A stretch of DNA of 64,000 bases from Glaciozyma antarctica PI12 (GCA_002917775.1 KZ627155.1:701896-765895), one strand, 5' to 3'. Numbered from the stretch's first letter, positions 1 to 11,244 are shown. The notes: generated from the sequence alone by a model not told the origin. Numbers and translations: made by a program.

Positions 1-1672
1 GAGATGCTCGACATTCCGAGACTGCCGAATCCGTGACGAGGGGTCGATCGCGCCGACGTCGACGTTGTGTTGGCACGCAGGCTGCTTGAGCTCGCTTGAG
101 GGGAGAGATTGTCGGGGGAGGACGCGAGAGAGGAGTTGAAGCGCGCCAGCGAGGGTTCTCGGTCGGCGGGCACGACGTGGTCGCCCTCCTCCTCGGATTC
201 CTCAACCTCGGTATCCGTCTCCATCTCGGTTTCCGTCTCGGTCTCCTCCTGATCGGCGTCCTCGCCCTCCTCCGTATGTCGCGCGATCGATTGAAGCGTC
301 GGAAAGGAGTAGGCGTCGTTCGAGAGGAGGCGAGGAAGGGTGCGAAGTCGGTTAATGGTGCGTGATGCGGTTGAGGGAGAGCTGGTCGACGCTTCGGGGA
401 TGGGAGGAGGAAGGGGATGGCGGAGGGCTGATGGCGAGGGTGGAGAAAGTGGAGGGCTGAGGCGAGCGATCCCCGACAGGGAGAGGGTCTCGTTCGTTCG
501 AGCTCGTCGACGATCCTGAAGGGGAGTGGGCGAAGTGGCGCGAGTGACGACGGTAGAGGTAGTCGCGCTGGCTCCTGAGGGCATGGGCGTGGTATGCGCT
601 CGAGGCCTGGGCTGAAAAGGCGCAGCTGCAAGGAAAGAGCGTTAGGACCGCAGCGCAGGTCGAAGCCGAGGTCTTCGCTCACCAGAAGCTGTTGTCGGAA
701 CCACCGTCGATTCTCCAGAGGCTCGAATGAACTCGTCCATCTCGAGCTCGTCTAGAAACGCGCAAAGCCAGGATCAGCCACAAGCCCAACCACCCACGAA
801 ACGCGTGAGGACTCACCCTCTCCCTCCTCACTCCCACTCGCAGTAACTTCATGCTCCTCCTCAAGCTCCTCCTCGCTGCCCTCCCGTTCTCCACTCCCTC
901 CCGAGCTTTCACTCCCACTCCTCGCCGAGCCCTCCCTACTCCCTCCTCGCTCACTGAGCTCCTCGACCGTCGTCGCCGCACTACTACTCTCTCCCACACT
1001 ATCACTCCCCATTCCACTCCCACTCTCGCTCGCTCCCGTATCCCCACTATTCGTTCGCTCGCCACTAGGCCTCGGCGAGTCGTCCCCGTCATCCAGAGTC
1101 CCTACGAGCCGCGAGGGCGCGAAGAAAGAATCGGAGGAACGAACGACGTCCTCGCTTGCTGCTCGTGCGCGGGAGGGAGAGGGAGGGTGGGCGAAGTCCG
1201 CTAGTCGGCTTAGTGAATGTCGGCGACGAGGTTCGGCGCCTGGGGCGGAGATAGGAGATTCGAGGATGGAGTGCGGGGATGCTGGAGGATTCGAATGGGA
1301 GGAAGCTCGAGGGGGGAGGAGCGAGGAGGGGAGGGGGACGGGAGGTCTTGATCGAGGTGTCGCCGAGGTGTTGGAAGTTGTCGAGGAGGGGAGGGGAGGC
1401 GAGTTCTGACCATCGACGCTAGGACGAACGGCGCCTCCTCCTTCGCTAGCTCCTACGCTACTCCCTCTCCTCACCTTGCTGCCTCCCTTGAAGAACGATC
1501 CCAAACTCGCCGTAAGCCGTCGCTTTCCCGAAGACCGAGGTTCTGGCGAAGGAAGGGGAGGAGAGTTGAGCGTCGAAGTCGTCGCCAGGATGGTGGACGG
1601 AATAGCGGTCGTAGAAGAGGGTATTGGGTGAGAGCTCTTGCGGCGAGAGTGTGGTGATGGAGTGGTGGCCAT
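1..1672 (-). CDS. Ser/Pro-rich protein, 3' end outside window (partial)
   Basis: I do not recognise this protein. The start is the ATG at 1672 (MATTPSPHSRRKSS). Exon 1 runs to about 817, exon 2 is about 751-683, and exon 3 runs from about 625 off the left edge. Both introns are GTGAGT/GTGAGC to AG and keep one frame. The product is very rich in Ser, Pro, Gly and Glu, with a basic N-terminus and acidic runs (EEELEEEHE near residue 270 and a Glu/Thr stretch near the left edge). The only part that looks like ordered protein is around SNDAYSFPTLQSIARH at about 330-285. No signal peptide or membrane segment is visible. It may be a phosphorylated, largely disordered regulator, but that is a guess from composition. 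Confidence 0.6.
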
Positions 1673-2558
1673 AGGGAGGTGGTAAGGAGGAGGGGGAGAT
1701 GTTCGTGCCGGCGTGTGGAGGTGGTACGACGCCGGGTGTTCGCCGTAGCTAAAGCAGTGAGGAATCCAACGCAAGTCTGCTGCCCTAACGCTTGAGGAGT
1801 GGTGTTCGTGATCTGCAAGCACCATGATTGGGTGCGAATAGGCGAGGGAAAGTGGGGAGGAAAGGGAAGGAGAGCGTCAGCTGCAGCTCGACTCCAGGGC
1901 ACCTTTGGCCTGTAGGAGCGAGTGGAGGGAGGGCAAGAGCAGTCCCCAGTAGTCCCTCGGCTTCCCCCTTCTTCCCCCCCCTCTCAGCTTACCGAACCGC
2001 TCTTACACCGAGGGCCTAAGCGGTCCGTCCCACGACTTGCCCGAGGTGCCTTCCCTTCTCCCAGCAGCGCGCAAGGATAGCGAGCCTGACCTGTTCGTAA
2101 CGGTGGCGATGCGTAAAAAGTGGAAGGAAACGCCGAAGTGGAAGTTCAGCTCAGCGGCTCGCGAGAGATTCCAGGCCTTGAGAGTGCGGGGGCCGGCGGG
2201 CGAGGTTCAACGCGTCCTCAGTTGCCTCTTGTCGTCTAGAGGGAGATGGCGATGCTTAAAGAGGAGTCGATTCAGCGAGAAGTGCACAAGTGTGGCCCCA
2301 TCTGCGGGCGCGAAGTCCCCAGCAAAACTTGGCTCAGCTCAGCTCGCTGCCGGTGACGCTCCGTCGTTACCAATCGCTCCCAGTCTATTCCGGGGCCTCT
2401 TGATCTATTAACTGCTCTCAAGCTGCCGACCGCATTTAAGATCTCTCCGAGGTTCAAAGTCCGAAGCTCGAAACTTGAGGCGAGAGAGGCGCGAAGGAGG
2501 AACACCGAACCCTAGCAACGACGACACGAACCGCATTTCCATCTCCAGATCCTACGTG
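1673..2558. other. Intergenic region with no supported gene
   Basis: This stretch lies between the start of the Ser/Pro-rich gene and the stop of the DysF peroxin, both on the minus strand. It must hold the promoter of the first gene and the 3' UTR region of the second. I see no conserved ORF, no tRNA-like B box and no repeat. The open frames here are fragmentary and carry no domain signature. Confidence 0.5.
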
Positions 2559-4260
2559 CTACGTCGCAGTCGCCCCCATACTCTTCCCACTCGAGCTCTT
2601 CCTCCTCCTAACCTCTCCCCCCGGACTCCCCTCCCTCTCGCTCCTCTTCTTCTCCCCCCTCTCGCTCCTCTCCCTCAGGCTCGCCACCCTCCCACTAACG
2701 CCCAACCCGACCTCTCCAACCCCCTTCCTCTCCCCCTCCTCCCCCGCGACCCTCTCGCACCTCTCCACCAATCCCGCTCTTCGCACCCACGCCCTTCGTC
2801 GCGTGTACTTTCCCAGCCCGCCCTTGGGCCCCATCTTCTCGAAATGGTTGTCCCCGTATTGCCACCCCTCGTCATCGACGATCCAGTTGACGAAGAGTGA
2901 GGCGTCTGATCCGGCTGGGAGAGGGACAGCGGAAGAGGCGTCTGGTTCGATGAGGCTGGAGGAAGAGGTGGAGGAGGAGAGGACGGCGGCGGGGCTGGGG
3001 AAGACGAGCTTGACGGGGGTCGAACCGCTCGGAGGTGGGGCGGTGGGCTTGAGAGGGAACGAGGTGGTGGGAGTTCGCATGACGCTCCATTCGGCGTCGA
3101 GCCATTTCCATTCGGTCGTGCGCTTTAGGCGAGAGGTTGGGTCTGAACGGGTGGGAGAAGGAGTGTAGGTGATCGAGGGAGGAGGGAGGACGAAGGAGGA
3201 GGGAGGGGAGGAGGGGTTGAGAGCGGGGTCGGTCCTGCGAAGCGATATCGAGTGAGCGAAATTCAAGGGAGAGCGATGAGGAAGAACGTACCAGCTCGCT
3301 CGCTCGCCAGGAAGCAGCGCGTGCGTCCAGTCCAGCCCCACCCACCACCTCTGGTTCTCAAAGACGGTGAACTGAATCTGAACGTCCTCCTCCTCCTCGC
3401 CCTCCTGCACCGCGCCAACCTTGACGACCTTGAACGACTCCTCGACCGGCTTCTCCTCGACCTTCTTCCTCCCAACCAGTCCCATAATTCCGACTCCCTT
3501 CTTCGTCATCTCCCACTCGTGCTTCAGCCCGTGCCCCCCGCTCAGCAGCCCAATAACGATCCTCGATATCCAGCGCACCGCCGCGCTCTTCCACAGCGCT
3601 TGCCTCAGCGTACGGAAGAACGGAGCGTTCCAAAGGATCGCCACGCTCCCAAGGGCGAGGAAGATGAGGTTCGTAGGGACAAAGTGCGTGAGGCCGAGGT
3701 AGAACGGGTACGACGTGATGGCGATCCAGGCGGTCCTGTAGGCGGGTGCAGGCTTTCCGGCTTGGTGCGGGACAAAGCTGAGCTGTTTGGAGATGGGGTA
3801 GATGATCGTCGCGCGGAGGGTGTGGACGTGCGAGGCGAGGTCTTGTGCCGAATGTGCCGAGATCCGCGTACGATGCTGGAGTGAGGGTCGCGGGGCGGGA
3901 GCGGTGGCGGTGGGAAGCGGCGCGAGTCGAGGCAGAGAAGAGGTAGTGGGCGAAGATGTAGATGAGGAGGAGGGAGGGTAGGAGGTAGAGGACGATGAGG
4001 TGACCGAACAGGCACAGGGTCCACCACGACAGGAGGACGAGGAGGGAGGCGAAGAAGGAGGGGTGGGTCCAAGTGACGAGCTGGACGAACGAGTCGAGGG
4101 CGAGGATAACGGGCGCTGAAAGGGTGAGGAGCTTGAGGATCGCGGGAGGGGTCGCTAGGAGGAGGTCGGTTGGGGTTGCTTCCTCGCCGTGGAGAGGCGT
4201 CGAAGTCGAGACGGCGGCGCTGGGGCGGGAGGGAGAGGTCGCGGCCTGGATGGGTGCCAT
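2559..4260 (-). CDS. Pex24/Pex30-family peroxisomal membrane peroxin with DysF domain
   Basis: Members of this family (Pex23/24/28-32) are ER-peroxisome membrane proteins that control peroxisome number and contact sites. The N-terminal half has a reticulon-like hydrophobic block after LLLATPPAILKLLTLSAPV, with two or more membrane segments. A second hydrophobic block (SYPFYLGLTHFVPTNLIFLAL) follows at about 3720-3655. The C-terminal half has both dysferlin signatures: FENQRWWVGLDW with ERASW, and GWQYGDNHFEKMGPKGG. A 57-nt GTACGT-AG intron at about 3291-3235 rejoins the frame at ERAS-W. The start is the ATG at 4260; an upstream ATG in the same frame is possible. Near 3870-3905 the frame changes without a clear GT-AG intron, so either a non-canonical intron or a one-base error lies there. 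The family call is secure; the exact paralogue is not. Confidence 0.88.
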
Positions 4261-5064
4261 CTGAGAACGTTTGCGCGAGCCGGCGAGGTAGTGAAGAGAC
4301 GGGTCGGTGAGAAAGGTCTCCAGCTTGCTGAGGGCCAACGCCGGAGATGACCGTTCCCGCTCAACTCGTGTAGTTCACTTTTGAGGGATCCTTCTGCAGT
4401 CATACGAGAGCAATGGTTAGCTCTGCTTTAGACCTGTTCGCTCAGCTGCCTCCAGCACTGAACCGGAGTCGCGTCCCCCGTGGCCATCGCCTCCTCCGAG
4501 GTCTGTGCGTGACCCCAAGAGCTTCCGGCTGTGCTCCATCTCCAGAATAACCTCACCAGAGTCCTGGAAGACCACCCCATCTCGGTACTCACCTTGACAG
4601 CAGCTCGACCAGAGGTCGCCGGGAGAGAATCGAAAGTGGTGCGTGAAAGGGCGATGCTGAGGCGAGGGAGCTTTGGGCTGCTGGAGGCGAGTGGGTGTGA
4701 AGAGCGGGCTGTGGCGTGGGTCTCGCTCAGCTCTGCTTGCCCTCTTGCCTGAGTCTGTCGTAACAGAGGCTCAACTCCAATCCAGCTCCGACTCCGGCCA
4801 ACTCTTCTTGAGAGGCTGCTACGAAGATTGTAGCACGCTTGCTTGAGGCTGCGCAGGGAGTTGGCTCTAGGGAGTCGCTCTTACGCCAACCCTACGCTCC
4901 CCAGCTAACCAGCCGAGCAGCACGTAAGTCTTTACTGAAGCCTCGCTGTCGCCAGGGAAGGAGCTGATCAAACTCGGCGCGGCTCCACAGCAACGCCTCC
5001 CTCCTCCTCCCCTCCACTCAACAGCACACCACTCGTCAAACACCTCTCCAAGAGCAGCAAGGCC
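4261..5064. promoter_or_regulatory. Divergent intergenic region
   Basis: About 800 bases separate the start of the DysF peroxin (minus) from the start of the zinc-knuckle gene (plus). It probably holds both promoters and the 5' UTRs, possibly with a UTR intron. No coding signal, tRNA or repeat was recognised in it. Confidence 0.4.
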
Positions 5065-5800
5065 ATGTTCGGAAACTACCTGGGAATCCGTGGTGGTTCA
5101 AGTAAGAAGCCCGAGGCCAAGTACGGGCGCGCTCAGGAGAAGGCGACCCCCTCAGTGCGTGCGCCCCTCGCGTACGCAACCCTGTAGCTAACTCGCTCCT
5201 CCAGACCAAGTGTCAGAAGTGCCTCAAGCTCGGGCATTACAGCTACGAATGCAAAGGACAGAGGTGCGCCCCTTCTAGCTGCTGGCGACGACCTTCAAAC
5301 CCTCAGAGCTGACCTCTCGTGCGCCGCCGCACAGGGAGTACAAAGTCCGCCCTACGCGCACCCAGATCCTCAAGAACCCCAAACTCCGCACTCAGCTCAC
5401 CGCCAGCCTCCGAACCATAACCAAGTAGATGCCCAAGTCCGTCCCTCCTCTCCGTCCATCCCTCCCAAGCTGACCCCCTCCCTCTGCAGAGAAGGCACTG
5501 CAGCCGGTATCCTAGCTGCGAACGAAGCGAAGCGCGCAGCAAAGCTCAAGGCCGCCTCTCGTCGTTCTTCCTCCTCCTCCTCCTCCTCCAGCTCCAGTTC
5601 GAGCTCTTCCTCCGGTTCTTCCTCCTCTGGTTCCGACTCGGGATCGGATAGCGAAAGCGACGACGGAGGGCGAAGAAGGCGGAGGAGTGAGAGTCCTGAA
5701 GAGGGGTCGAAGAGGCGTCGAACGAGCGAGAGGAACGAGGGAGAACGAGGGGAAGGGGAAGGGCAGAGTGGTGGAGAGGGATTGAGTCAAGGGGGATGTT
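5065..5800 (+). CDS. CCHC zinc-knuckle protein, ZCCHC10-like (3' end unresolved)
   Basis: The start is the ATG at 5065 (MFGNYLGIRGG). Introns follow at about 5155-5204 (GTGCGT), one after ECKGQR, and one at 5425-5489 (GTAGAT); all keep the frame. Exon 2 encodes the zinc knuckle CQKCLKLGHYSYEC (C-x2-C-x4-H-x4-C), followed by YKVRPTRTQILKNP, the arrangement seen in the ZCCHC10 / fungal zinc-knuckle family. The C-terminal part is a poly-serine run followed by acidic and basic low complexity (SDSGSDSESDDGG, then RRRRSESPEEGSKRRR), like RS-type nuclear proteins. A likely donor (GTACGT) lies at 5801, but I could not find a convincing last exon because the sequence beyond overlaps the convergent small gene. 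A nuclear RNA-binding role is inferred from composition only. Confidence 0.75.
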
Positions 5801-5950
5801 GTACGTATGCGTGGATTGACTTGTTCTTGTTCAAGGAGTACTGCTTCGTTCTGCTCTGGCGCGTTCCAGCTCGCTTCGTCCCTTCGCTCTCCAAACTCTC
5901 TCAACGCCGCAAGCTCGTCTTCAAATCTTTACAACACACCTCATTCAGCT

Positions 5951-6352
5951 CTACAACCCCATCCCGCGAAACCCAGTCGCCATTCTCCGATCCTGCTCCA
6001 CCGCTTTCTCCCACTTCTTCCCCAGCTCCTCCTGATCCCATTCTCGCATCCTCCGCTCCACGCTCTCCATCGTCATTCTGGATTCGCGGTCCCCGCGGTA
6101 TGAAGGAGGGGAGGACAAGCCGGTCGAGGAGAGGGAAGAGCTGAGGGCGGCGAGGGAGGACGAACGAGGTGGAGGGGAGGCGAGGGAGGACGGAGTAGAG
6201 AATGAAGGGGAGAGGATCGACCAGTCGATAGCGGCGGGGAGGGAAGAGGGAGCTTTCTTGGGAGGGGAGGTGGGGCGGAAGAGGGAGCGGAGGGAGGGGG
6301 TTATGGAGGGGTGGGAGAAGTGGGTGGTGGAGGGGGGGAGGAAGGAGGTCAT
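5951..6352 (-). CDS. Small hypothetical protein (133 aa), possibly mitochondrial
   Basis: This single-exon frame starts at the ATG at 6352 (MTSFLPPSTTHFSHPS) and stops at 5951. The N-terminal half is rich in Ser, Pro, Thr and Arg with no acidic residues in its first 35 positions, which resembles a mitochondrial targeting peptide. The C-terminal half is a charged helix (ESVERRMREWDQEELGKKWE) ending in ATGFRGMGL. It converges on the zinc-knuckle gene with little or no spacer. I do not recognise a family. The change from low complexity to an amphipathic helical tail argues for a real gene. Confidence 0.55.
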   Translation of the reverse strand: MTSFLPPSTTHFSHPSITPSLRSLFRPTSPPKKAPSSLPAAIDWSILSPSFSTPSSLASPPPRSSSLAALSSSLSSTGLSSPPSYRGDRESRMTMESVERRMREWDQEELGKKWEKAVEQDRRMATGFRGMGL

Positions 6353-6693
6353 TTTGTGGAATTTGGGTTCGAGAGGAGTGGTGGAAAGCGAGGAAGAGGA
6401 GGAGTCGAGTCCTTTATACCCTCGCAGGGCTGTCAGGCTCGATAGCGAAGCGAAGGAGGAGAGAGCGATCCGGCCGCGAAGGGGAGGCGCGTGCGGCGTG
6501 CGAAGGGGCCCGAGCGATCCTCCACTCTCCTCACGACTCGAGCCCGCAGAGCTCTCTCAAATCCAACGAATTCCCCACTGTAGAATGCCAACAACGACCT
6601 CAGCTAAACCACCCCTTCGCCTTCGTCTCCTCCTTCCTCCCCTCCCTCTCCTTCCCCTCTCCCAACGCCCAATCCGCTCCGTACCCAGCTGGG

Positions 6694-8096
6694 TTAGGCG
6701 CCTGTAGCCCAAATTGCGGTGCGGAGGGGTATTGGTACCCGAGATGCTGGAAATGGGGGGGACCGAGATGTTGGGAGGGGAGAGGGTAGGAGGGCGGGTG
6801 TGTAGGGCGTGTAGGCCGTGAGGATGGAGAGGGCGACTGATGAGCCGTAGATTGTTAGACCGAGGGTGAGGATGACGAAGAACTGCTCGTCAATCAAGAA
6901 GATCAGCGCATGCGAAGAAGGTTGGAAAGGAGAGGACGAACCATCGTCTTGAAGCTAATCACGTCCACGAACCCATTCACCACCTCCGCCAACGTCTCAG
7001 CCACCACCCTCGTCTTCCCCACCACCACCACCTCTCTCCCCATACATTCCTCCCACCCACTACACCTCCGTTCCATCGCCGGTATCCTCGTCGCCGGTTC
7101 GCATCGATTATCAACGTACGCTTTCGCGCACTGCATGATTTCGGAACGGATTTCGAGAGTCAGGGAGGAGAGACGGGATTGGATGTCGGTGTAGAGGGTG
7201 TGTAGGAAGAGGAGGGAGATGAAGAGGAAGAGGAGTGAAGAGGAATGACGAGCGAGGCGAATTGGAGGTAGCTGCGTTGCGAAGTTCGTTAGCTCTCCTC
7301 GTCCTGACCACGTTCGTGAACGTCAGCACTCACCCTAATAGGACGTACGGCGTGCTCTTGTTAAGCCATCGCTCAGGAGCAGCTGCCCCACTCACCCCCT
7401 CCGACCCCAGCGCACCATGATGATGATGCACCTGAAAGCTGAACTCTCCGCTCCTCCTGTCCATCCCAGGACCTCCCACCCCCAGCCCGCCCATCCCCTC
7501 CTCCTCCTCCTCATCGTCCGAAACACTCGCGCGCCGCCTCTCCGGACTCCTTCCCCTCCTCGACCCTCTCCTCCTCCACGCCTCTCCTTGCGTCCCTCCT
7601 AGATAAGCAGTTACCGCCGTAGACCCCTCCTTCACTTCTGTAGCCAAGGGCGCGCGCGTGGTATCGAGCCCGAAAGCCTCCTTGGGGGAGAAGGACTCTG
7701 GGTCGAACGATAGCTGCGGCTCTGCTGCGGTTGCTGGAGGGGAAGGAGGAGGAGCAAAGTGGAATGGGTTCGTGGTGGCGGTTGCGGTGAAGGGGAAGGA
7801 GGCGATGGAAGTGGCAGGACGAGGAGGAGTATCGACGTCCATCGCTTCATAATGTGTTCCTGCAGAGCCATCAGCCGCGCCCCACCAGCCGTACCAAGAG
7901 AAAAGGACGTACGTTTCCTCGCACGTTCTCCGTCTTCCTCCCCGTGCTCGGACGCAGCTCCTGACGCCACTCCGAAAGAAGAAGCTGGGAAGGCGCGGGG
8001 CGTTTGCCATTCGTACTGCATCGGAGCTTCTTTTGAGCGCAGGGGAATGGGAGTGGAGGGGCCGCTGGTGCCGGGCGGTGCGGGGAAGCGGCGCAT
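6694..8096 (-). CDS. BRL1: Brl1/Brr6-family nuclear-envelope protein
   Basis: Brr6/Brl1 proteins sit in the nuclear envelope and ER, act in nuclear pore assembly and affect membrane lipid state. Exons are about 8096-7913, 7859-7334, 7271-6942 and 6882-6694. The disulfide-bridge transport domain is clear: CAKAYVDNRCEP, RIPAMERRCSGWEECM, then ETLAEVVNGFVDVISFKTM, with four cysteines in the conserved spacing. It is flanked by hydrophobic segments (LLFLFISLLFLHTLYTDI before; FFVILTLGLTIYGSSVALSIL after). The N-terminal ~230 residues are disordered, and an MQYEWQTP motif lies near the start. The start ATG at 8096 is the first good one in frame, but a 5' exon cannot be excluded. The conserved LLGYLQFASLV at the start of exon 3 is one base out of frame with the membrane segment that follows (see findings). 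Confidence 0.9.
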
Positions 8097-8466
8097 GCTG
8101 GGGGAGGGAGGAGGAGGAGGAGGAGGAGAAGTTGAGTGACGGAGGCGAATGGTTGGGAGGTCTTGCTGGGGGAAGGAAGATGGGGTGGGCTGTTGTGGTA
8201 GGTGTTACGAGCTCGTTGGCCTCGTTGGCTGAGGAGAAGTTGAGGAGGAAGACGGGAGAGGAGGGGAGAGGAAGTCGAAGTCGGCGAGTAGAGTACTCAC
8301 CAAGTCGCGTCGAAGTTTGCGTGTTTGACTTTGCAAACTCGAATCTCCTCTCGTCGCTCAAGACGAAAGATAAGCGAGTTGCAGGCGTAAACAGATGAGG
8401 GGAGGGAGGAGTACGAAAAGCTACAACGAAAAGTGGAAATCCAACAGCGAGCCACAGCGACTCCTT
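8097..8466. other. Intergenic, BRL1 5' region and FAS1 gene 3' region
   Basis: About 370 bases lie between the two minus-strand genes. A GTGAGT donor-like site at about 8303-8298 suggests that the BRL1 5' UTR may be spliced. Nothing else was recognised. Confidence 0.35.
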
Positions 8467-10571
8467 TCAAGCAAACAGCTCCTCGAACGCCTCGCTTGAC
8501 CCAAAGCTCTTCTCGTCGTTATGAGAGTAAGGAGGACGCAAGATGTCGTTGATCACCTGCGTCGAATCCAAATCAGCGACCAGCGAGAACCCATCGTGAG
8601 CGAAGGAACTTACGTGAATCGCCCCGTTCCTCGCAGGCGCGTCCGACTTCCATACCTTGACGGGACGAGCAGGAGCTTCTTCGTCCTTCCCATAATTCCC
8701 ATGGTGCCCGTGGTGCCCGTGGTGCCCGTGATGGTCTTCGCCCTCGACTTCCTCTGCGACAGCCGGCAGAACGACGACCGCCCGACGAATAGGTCCCTTC
8801 CCAAAGGGGCGGTACGAGAAGACGTCCACCTTGAGCGTAGCGTTCTCGTTCCTCCCCGACGTCGAAAGGAGGGTAGGGAGGACGTAGTGCGTGACGTTGT
8901 ACTTTCCTTCTCCGCCGCCTTCGGACCAGGGCATCGGCCCTTCGAGGTTGTGCTCTTCTCCGTCCTGGTAGGGATTGAGAGAGGTTTGGTTGTTGATGTA
9001 ATCGCTGTAGAAGGCGATGTCGGGGACGATGTGGTACGAGAGAACCTGCGGAGGGCGTGAGCGAGGGAGGTAGGGCGAAGGACGAACGAGACGGACGTAT
9101 TTGAGGATGCGCTTCGAGATAGGTAGAGGCGAATGGAGGAACGCGAGGATCTTGGGGCTGCAGGATAGTTACGTAAGTTCGAGCAACCTCGCAAATGAGC
9201 GAGACACACGTACCCGAGCTTGACGAACGCGAGGTTGGTCGGCGCAAAGACGGTGAACAGCCCTCCCTTCTCCTTCACCAGCTCGTCGATAAGCTCCTGC
9301 ACCATCGACGCTGACTCGCTACCGAGCTCCTCGTCGGCGGAGGACGAAGGAAGAAGGACCTCGTCGAGGCCGACCTTCTGAATGCCTGAAGTGAGAGTCG
9401 AGAAGATTTGCGGGAAGAGGAACGCCTCGTTGAGTGGGGTCAGGGGAGGGAGGAGGGGAGCGGAGATGAGGTGGATGTAGCCTGCGATCAAAGGCGTTAG
9501 CGAGGTCGTTGATTCTGAAGAGCGTGCTTCGCACCGTTCTTCGCCTTGATCGTAGGTCCGCGCTTGCTGGCGTAGAAGTTGAACTTGAGGGTCGGGTGAG
9601 GGAACGGGTGGATGGATAGCGAGGGTTCGACTGCGAGCGCGAACGACATCAGCTTCCATGGACATTAATCGCCGGAAAGAGCCTACCGCGAATACGAAGA
9701 GGCTCGGCGTCGTCCTTGCCCGATCCGAGGCTCGAGGAAACAGTAGAGTGATCCTCGAGACCCACTTCGGTCGCCGCGAAGGGGAGAGTGTGGTCTGCGA
9801 GCGGCAAACAAGTCAACGTAGCGGAGAGGAATCACAAGCGCGACGCACACTTGACAATGAACCCGATGATCCTCGCAATACGCTTCTTGCGCTCCTCGTC
9901 CTCGTCGAGCGAAGTAACAACACGCTTGCAAGTCTTTCCACGCAGCTCATGCGAGAAGAACGGGTGCGGCAGCGGGTGTTCCTCTCCGAATCCTTCCTCG
10001 CTTTCAAACGCCGGCAAGATCCACGCCTTGTCCTTCGCATCATGACCCTCGCGCTTGTCCGGGGGCGTAAGAGCCCAATCGTCCGGAGCGAGGAGGGTGA
10101 TACCGTCCTTGGAGAGAGCTTCGATGGCGGATTCGCTGCGGTTCACGAGGCTGGCGAGGCGGTGGAGAGGGAGTTGGGAAGGATCGGTGGGCTCGTCGTG
10201 GTGCCAGGGCCAGTTGAGCGAGTTCTCCTGCGTCGTGGTCGTTAGCTCGTCGTCCCTGGTCCCTCGAAACCGAAATCGCGCACCGGGTGCTTGTGGTGGA
10301 GCGAGGCGTTCAGGATCTCTGGAATCGTGTACTCTGAGAAATCGATGATCCCATGACCCGGTCCAGGGGTGAGAGCGTGCTCGATACCAGCGACCAGCGA
10401 TTCGGCGATGCGCTCCTGGATCGAGATGAAGTCGGCGGGGGAGAGGCTCGGCAAGGCAGTGTGGGGTACGTCCTGGAGTACTGGAGCGATGGCGTCCTGG
10501 AAGGCGAGTTGGGGCAGGGCCAGGGCTACCCCTGGTAGAGCCAGAAGGAGGCTGAACTTGTTGAACTTCAT
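8467..10571 (-). CDS. Secreted fasciclin (FAS1) domain protein with His-Gly repeat
   Basis: The start is the ATG at 10571, which opens with a signal peptide (MKFNKFSLLLALPGVALA). Mapped introns are about 10283-10228, 9848-9795 and 9686 to about 9631, with more downstream; all are ~55 nt and keep the frame. Two FAS1-like modules are visible. The first has ITLLAPDDWAL, a central FFSHEL segment and YHTLPFAATEV. The second has GGLFTVFAPTNLAFVKLG and a later ILKYVLSYHIVPD, the classic FAS1 H1 and H2 boxes. FAS1 proteins of fungi act at the cell surface or wall in adhesion. Between the second module and the C-terminus lies a His-Gly repeat (DHHGHHGHHGHHGNYG), unusual for the family and possibly metal-binding. 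The stop is at 8467. No GPI signal or C-terminal membrane segment is seen. Confidence 0.88.
8699..8735 (-). repeat. Short tandem repeat encoding HGH units
   Basis: About three to four copies of a 9-bp unit (GTGGTGCCC on the plus strand) encode the HHG units in the FAS1 protein. The copies are nearly identical, as expected of a recent slippage expansion. Confidence 0.8.
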
Positions 10572-11244
10572 CGAAGAGGAATGGGAGGAGAGAGAGAGCC
10601 GATAGGCGAGATGACGGGCTCGCGTTGAGGCCGAGGGCACGGACCACACTTCGTCTTCTTCTTGCGTTCGATCTACTCCTTACCGCCCGCGTAGTGTTAG
10701 GTAGCTTGGACGCTGAGGAGCAGTTTGCTGGCCCGAGTGCCGACTGGCGTCCGAATTCTGAAAGCGACTCAAGCCGCGACGAGGAGCGAAGTAGGAGCTC
10801 GAACAAGTAGCGAGAGCAGCGAGGCACAGCGTGTCATTACAGAGGTACAGCAGGCGACAGATGCCGTCCAACGAGGTGGAGAGTATACTGCTGCCGAAGA
10901 GCCTGCGAGCGAAAATGAAGCAAGTCAGCGATTCGTCCTCCTCCCACCATCTCCCTCTTCAAGCTAGCAGAAGAATCCACCCGCGCTCATATTAGATCAA
11001 GTAGACTCACCGCCCGCACCTGTCCTTCCGAAGAAAAAGCAGACACGAACAGCTCGTCGACCCTCAAAGTATGGCTCCTTCCTTGACTACTCCTCGCTCG
11101 GTTCCGAAGAACGCAGGGCGAGGAGCAGGAAGAGAAAGAGCCAGACGATCCTGTTAGTGGCAGGATCGCACTAGGGAGCTGGTTTTGAATCATGGCGCGT
11201 GGGTTCGTTGCGGAGAATGAAGAAGGTAAGGTAGGGTCGGAGGA
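10572..11244. other. Intergenic, FAS1 gene promoter and NAS2 3' region
   Basis: About 670 bases lie upstream of the secreted FAS1 gene. Just after the NAS2 stop comes GTGAGT and, about 95 bases later, an AG followed by a short hydrophobic reading (WLFLFLLLALR), so the NAS2 3' UTR may be spliced or a tiny membrane peptide may exist. I do not call it as a gene. Confidence 0.35.

Noticed and set aside
2440-2470. tRNA B-box-like GGTTCAAAGTCC
   Set aside because: Spacing differs from the consensus by one base and no A box or cloverleaf stems flank it.
3252-3884. Plus-strand open frame over the DysF peroxin
   Set aside because: Its composition (Arg, Pro, Leu) is that of an antisense shadow, and the minus frame has clear DysF motifs.
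10980-11170. Hydrophobic reading (WLFLFLLLALR) after NAS2, considered as a small ER membrane protein
   Set aside because: No start codon with a proper splice to it and no family match; more likely part of a spliced 3' UTR.
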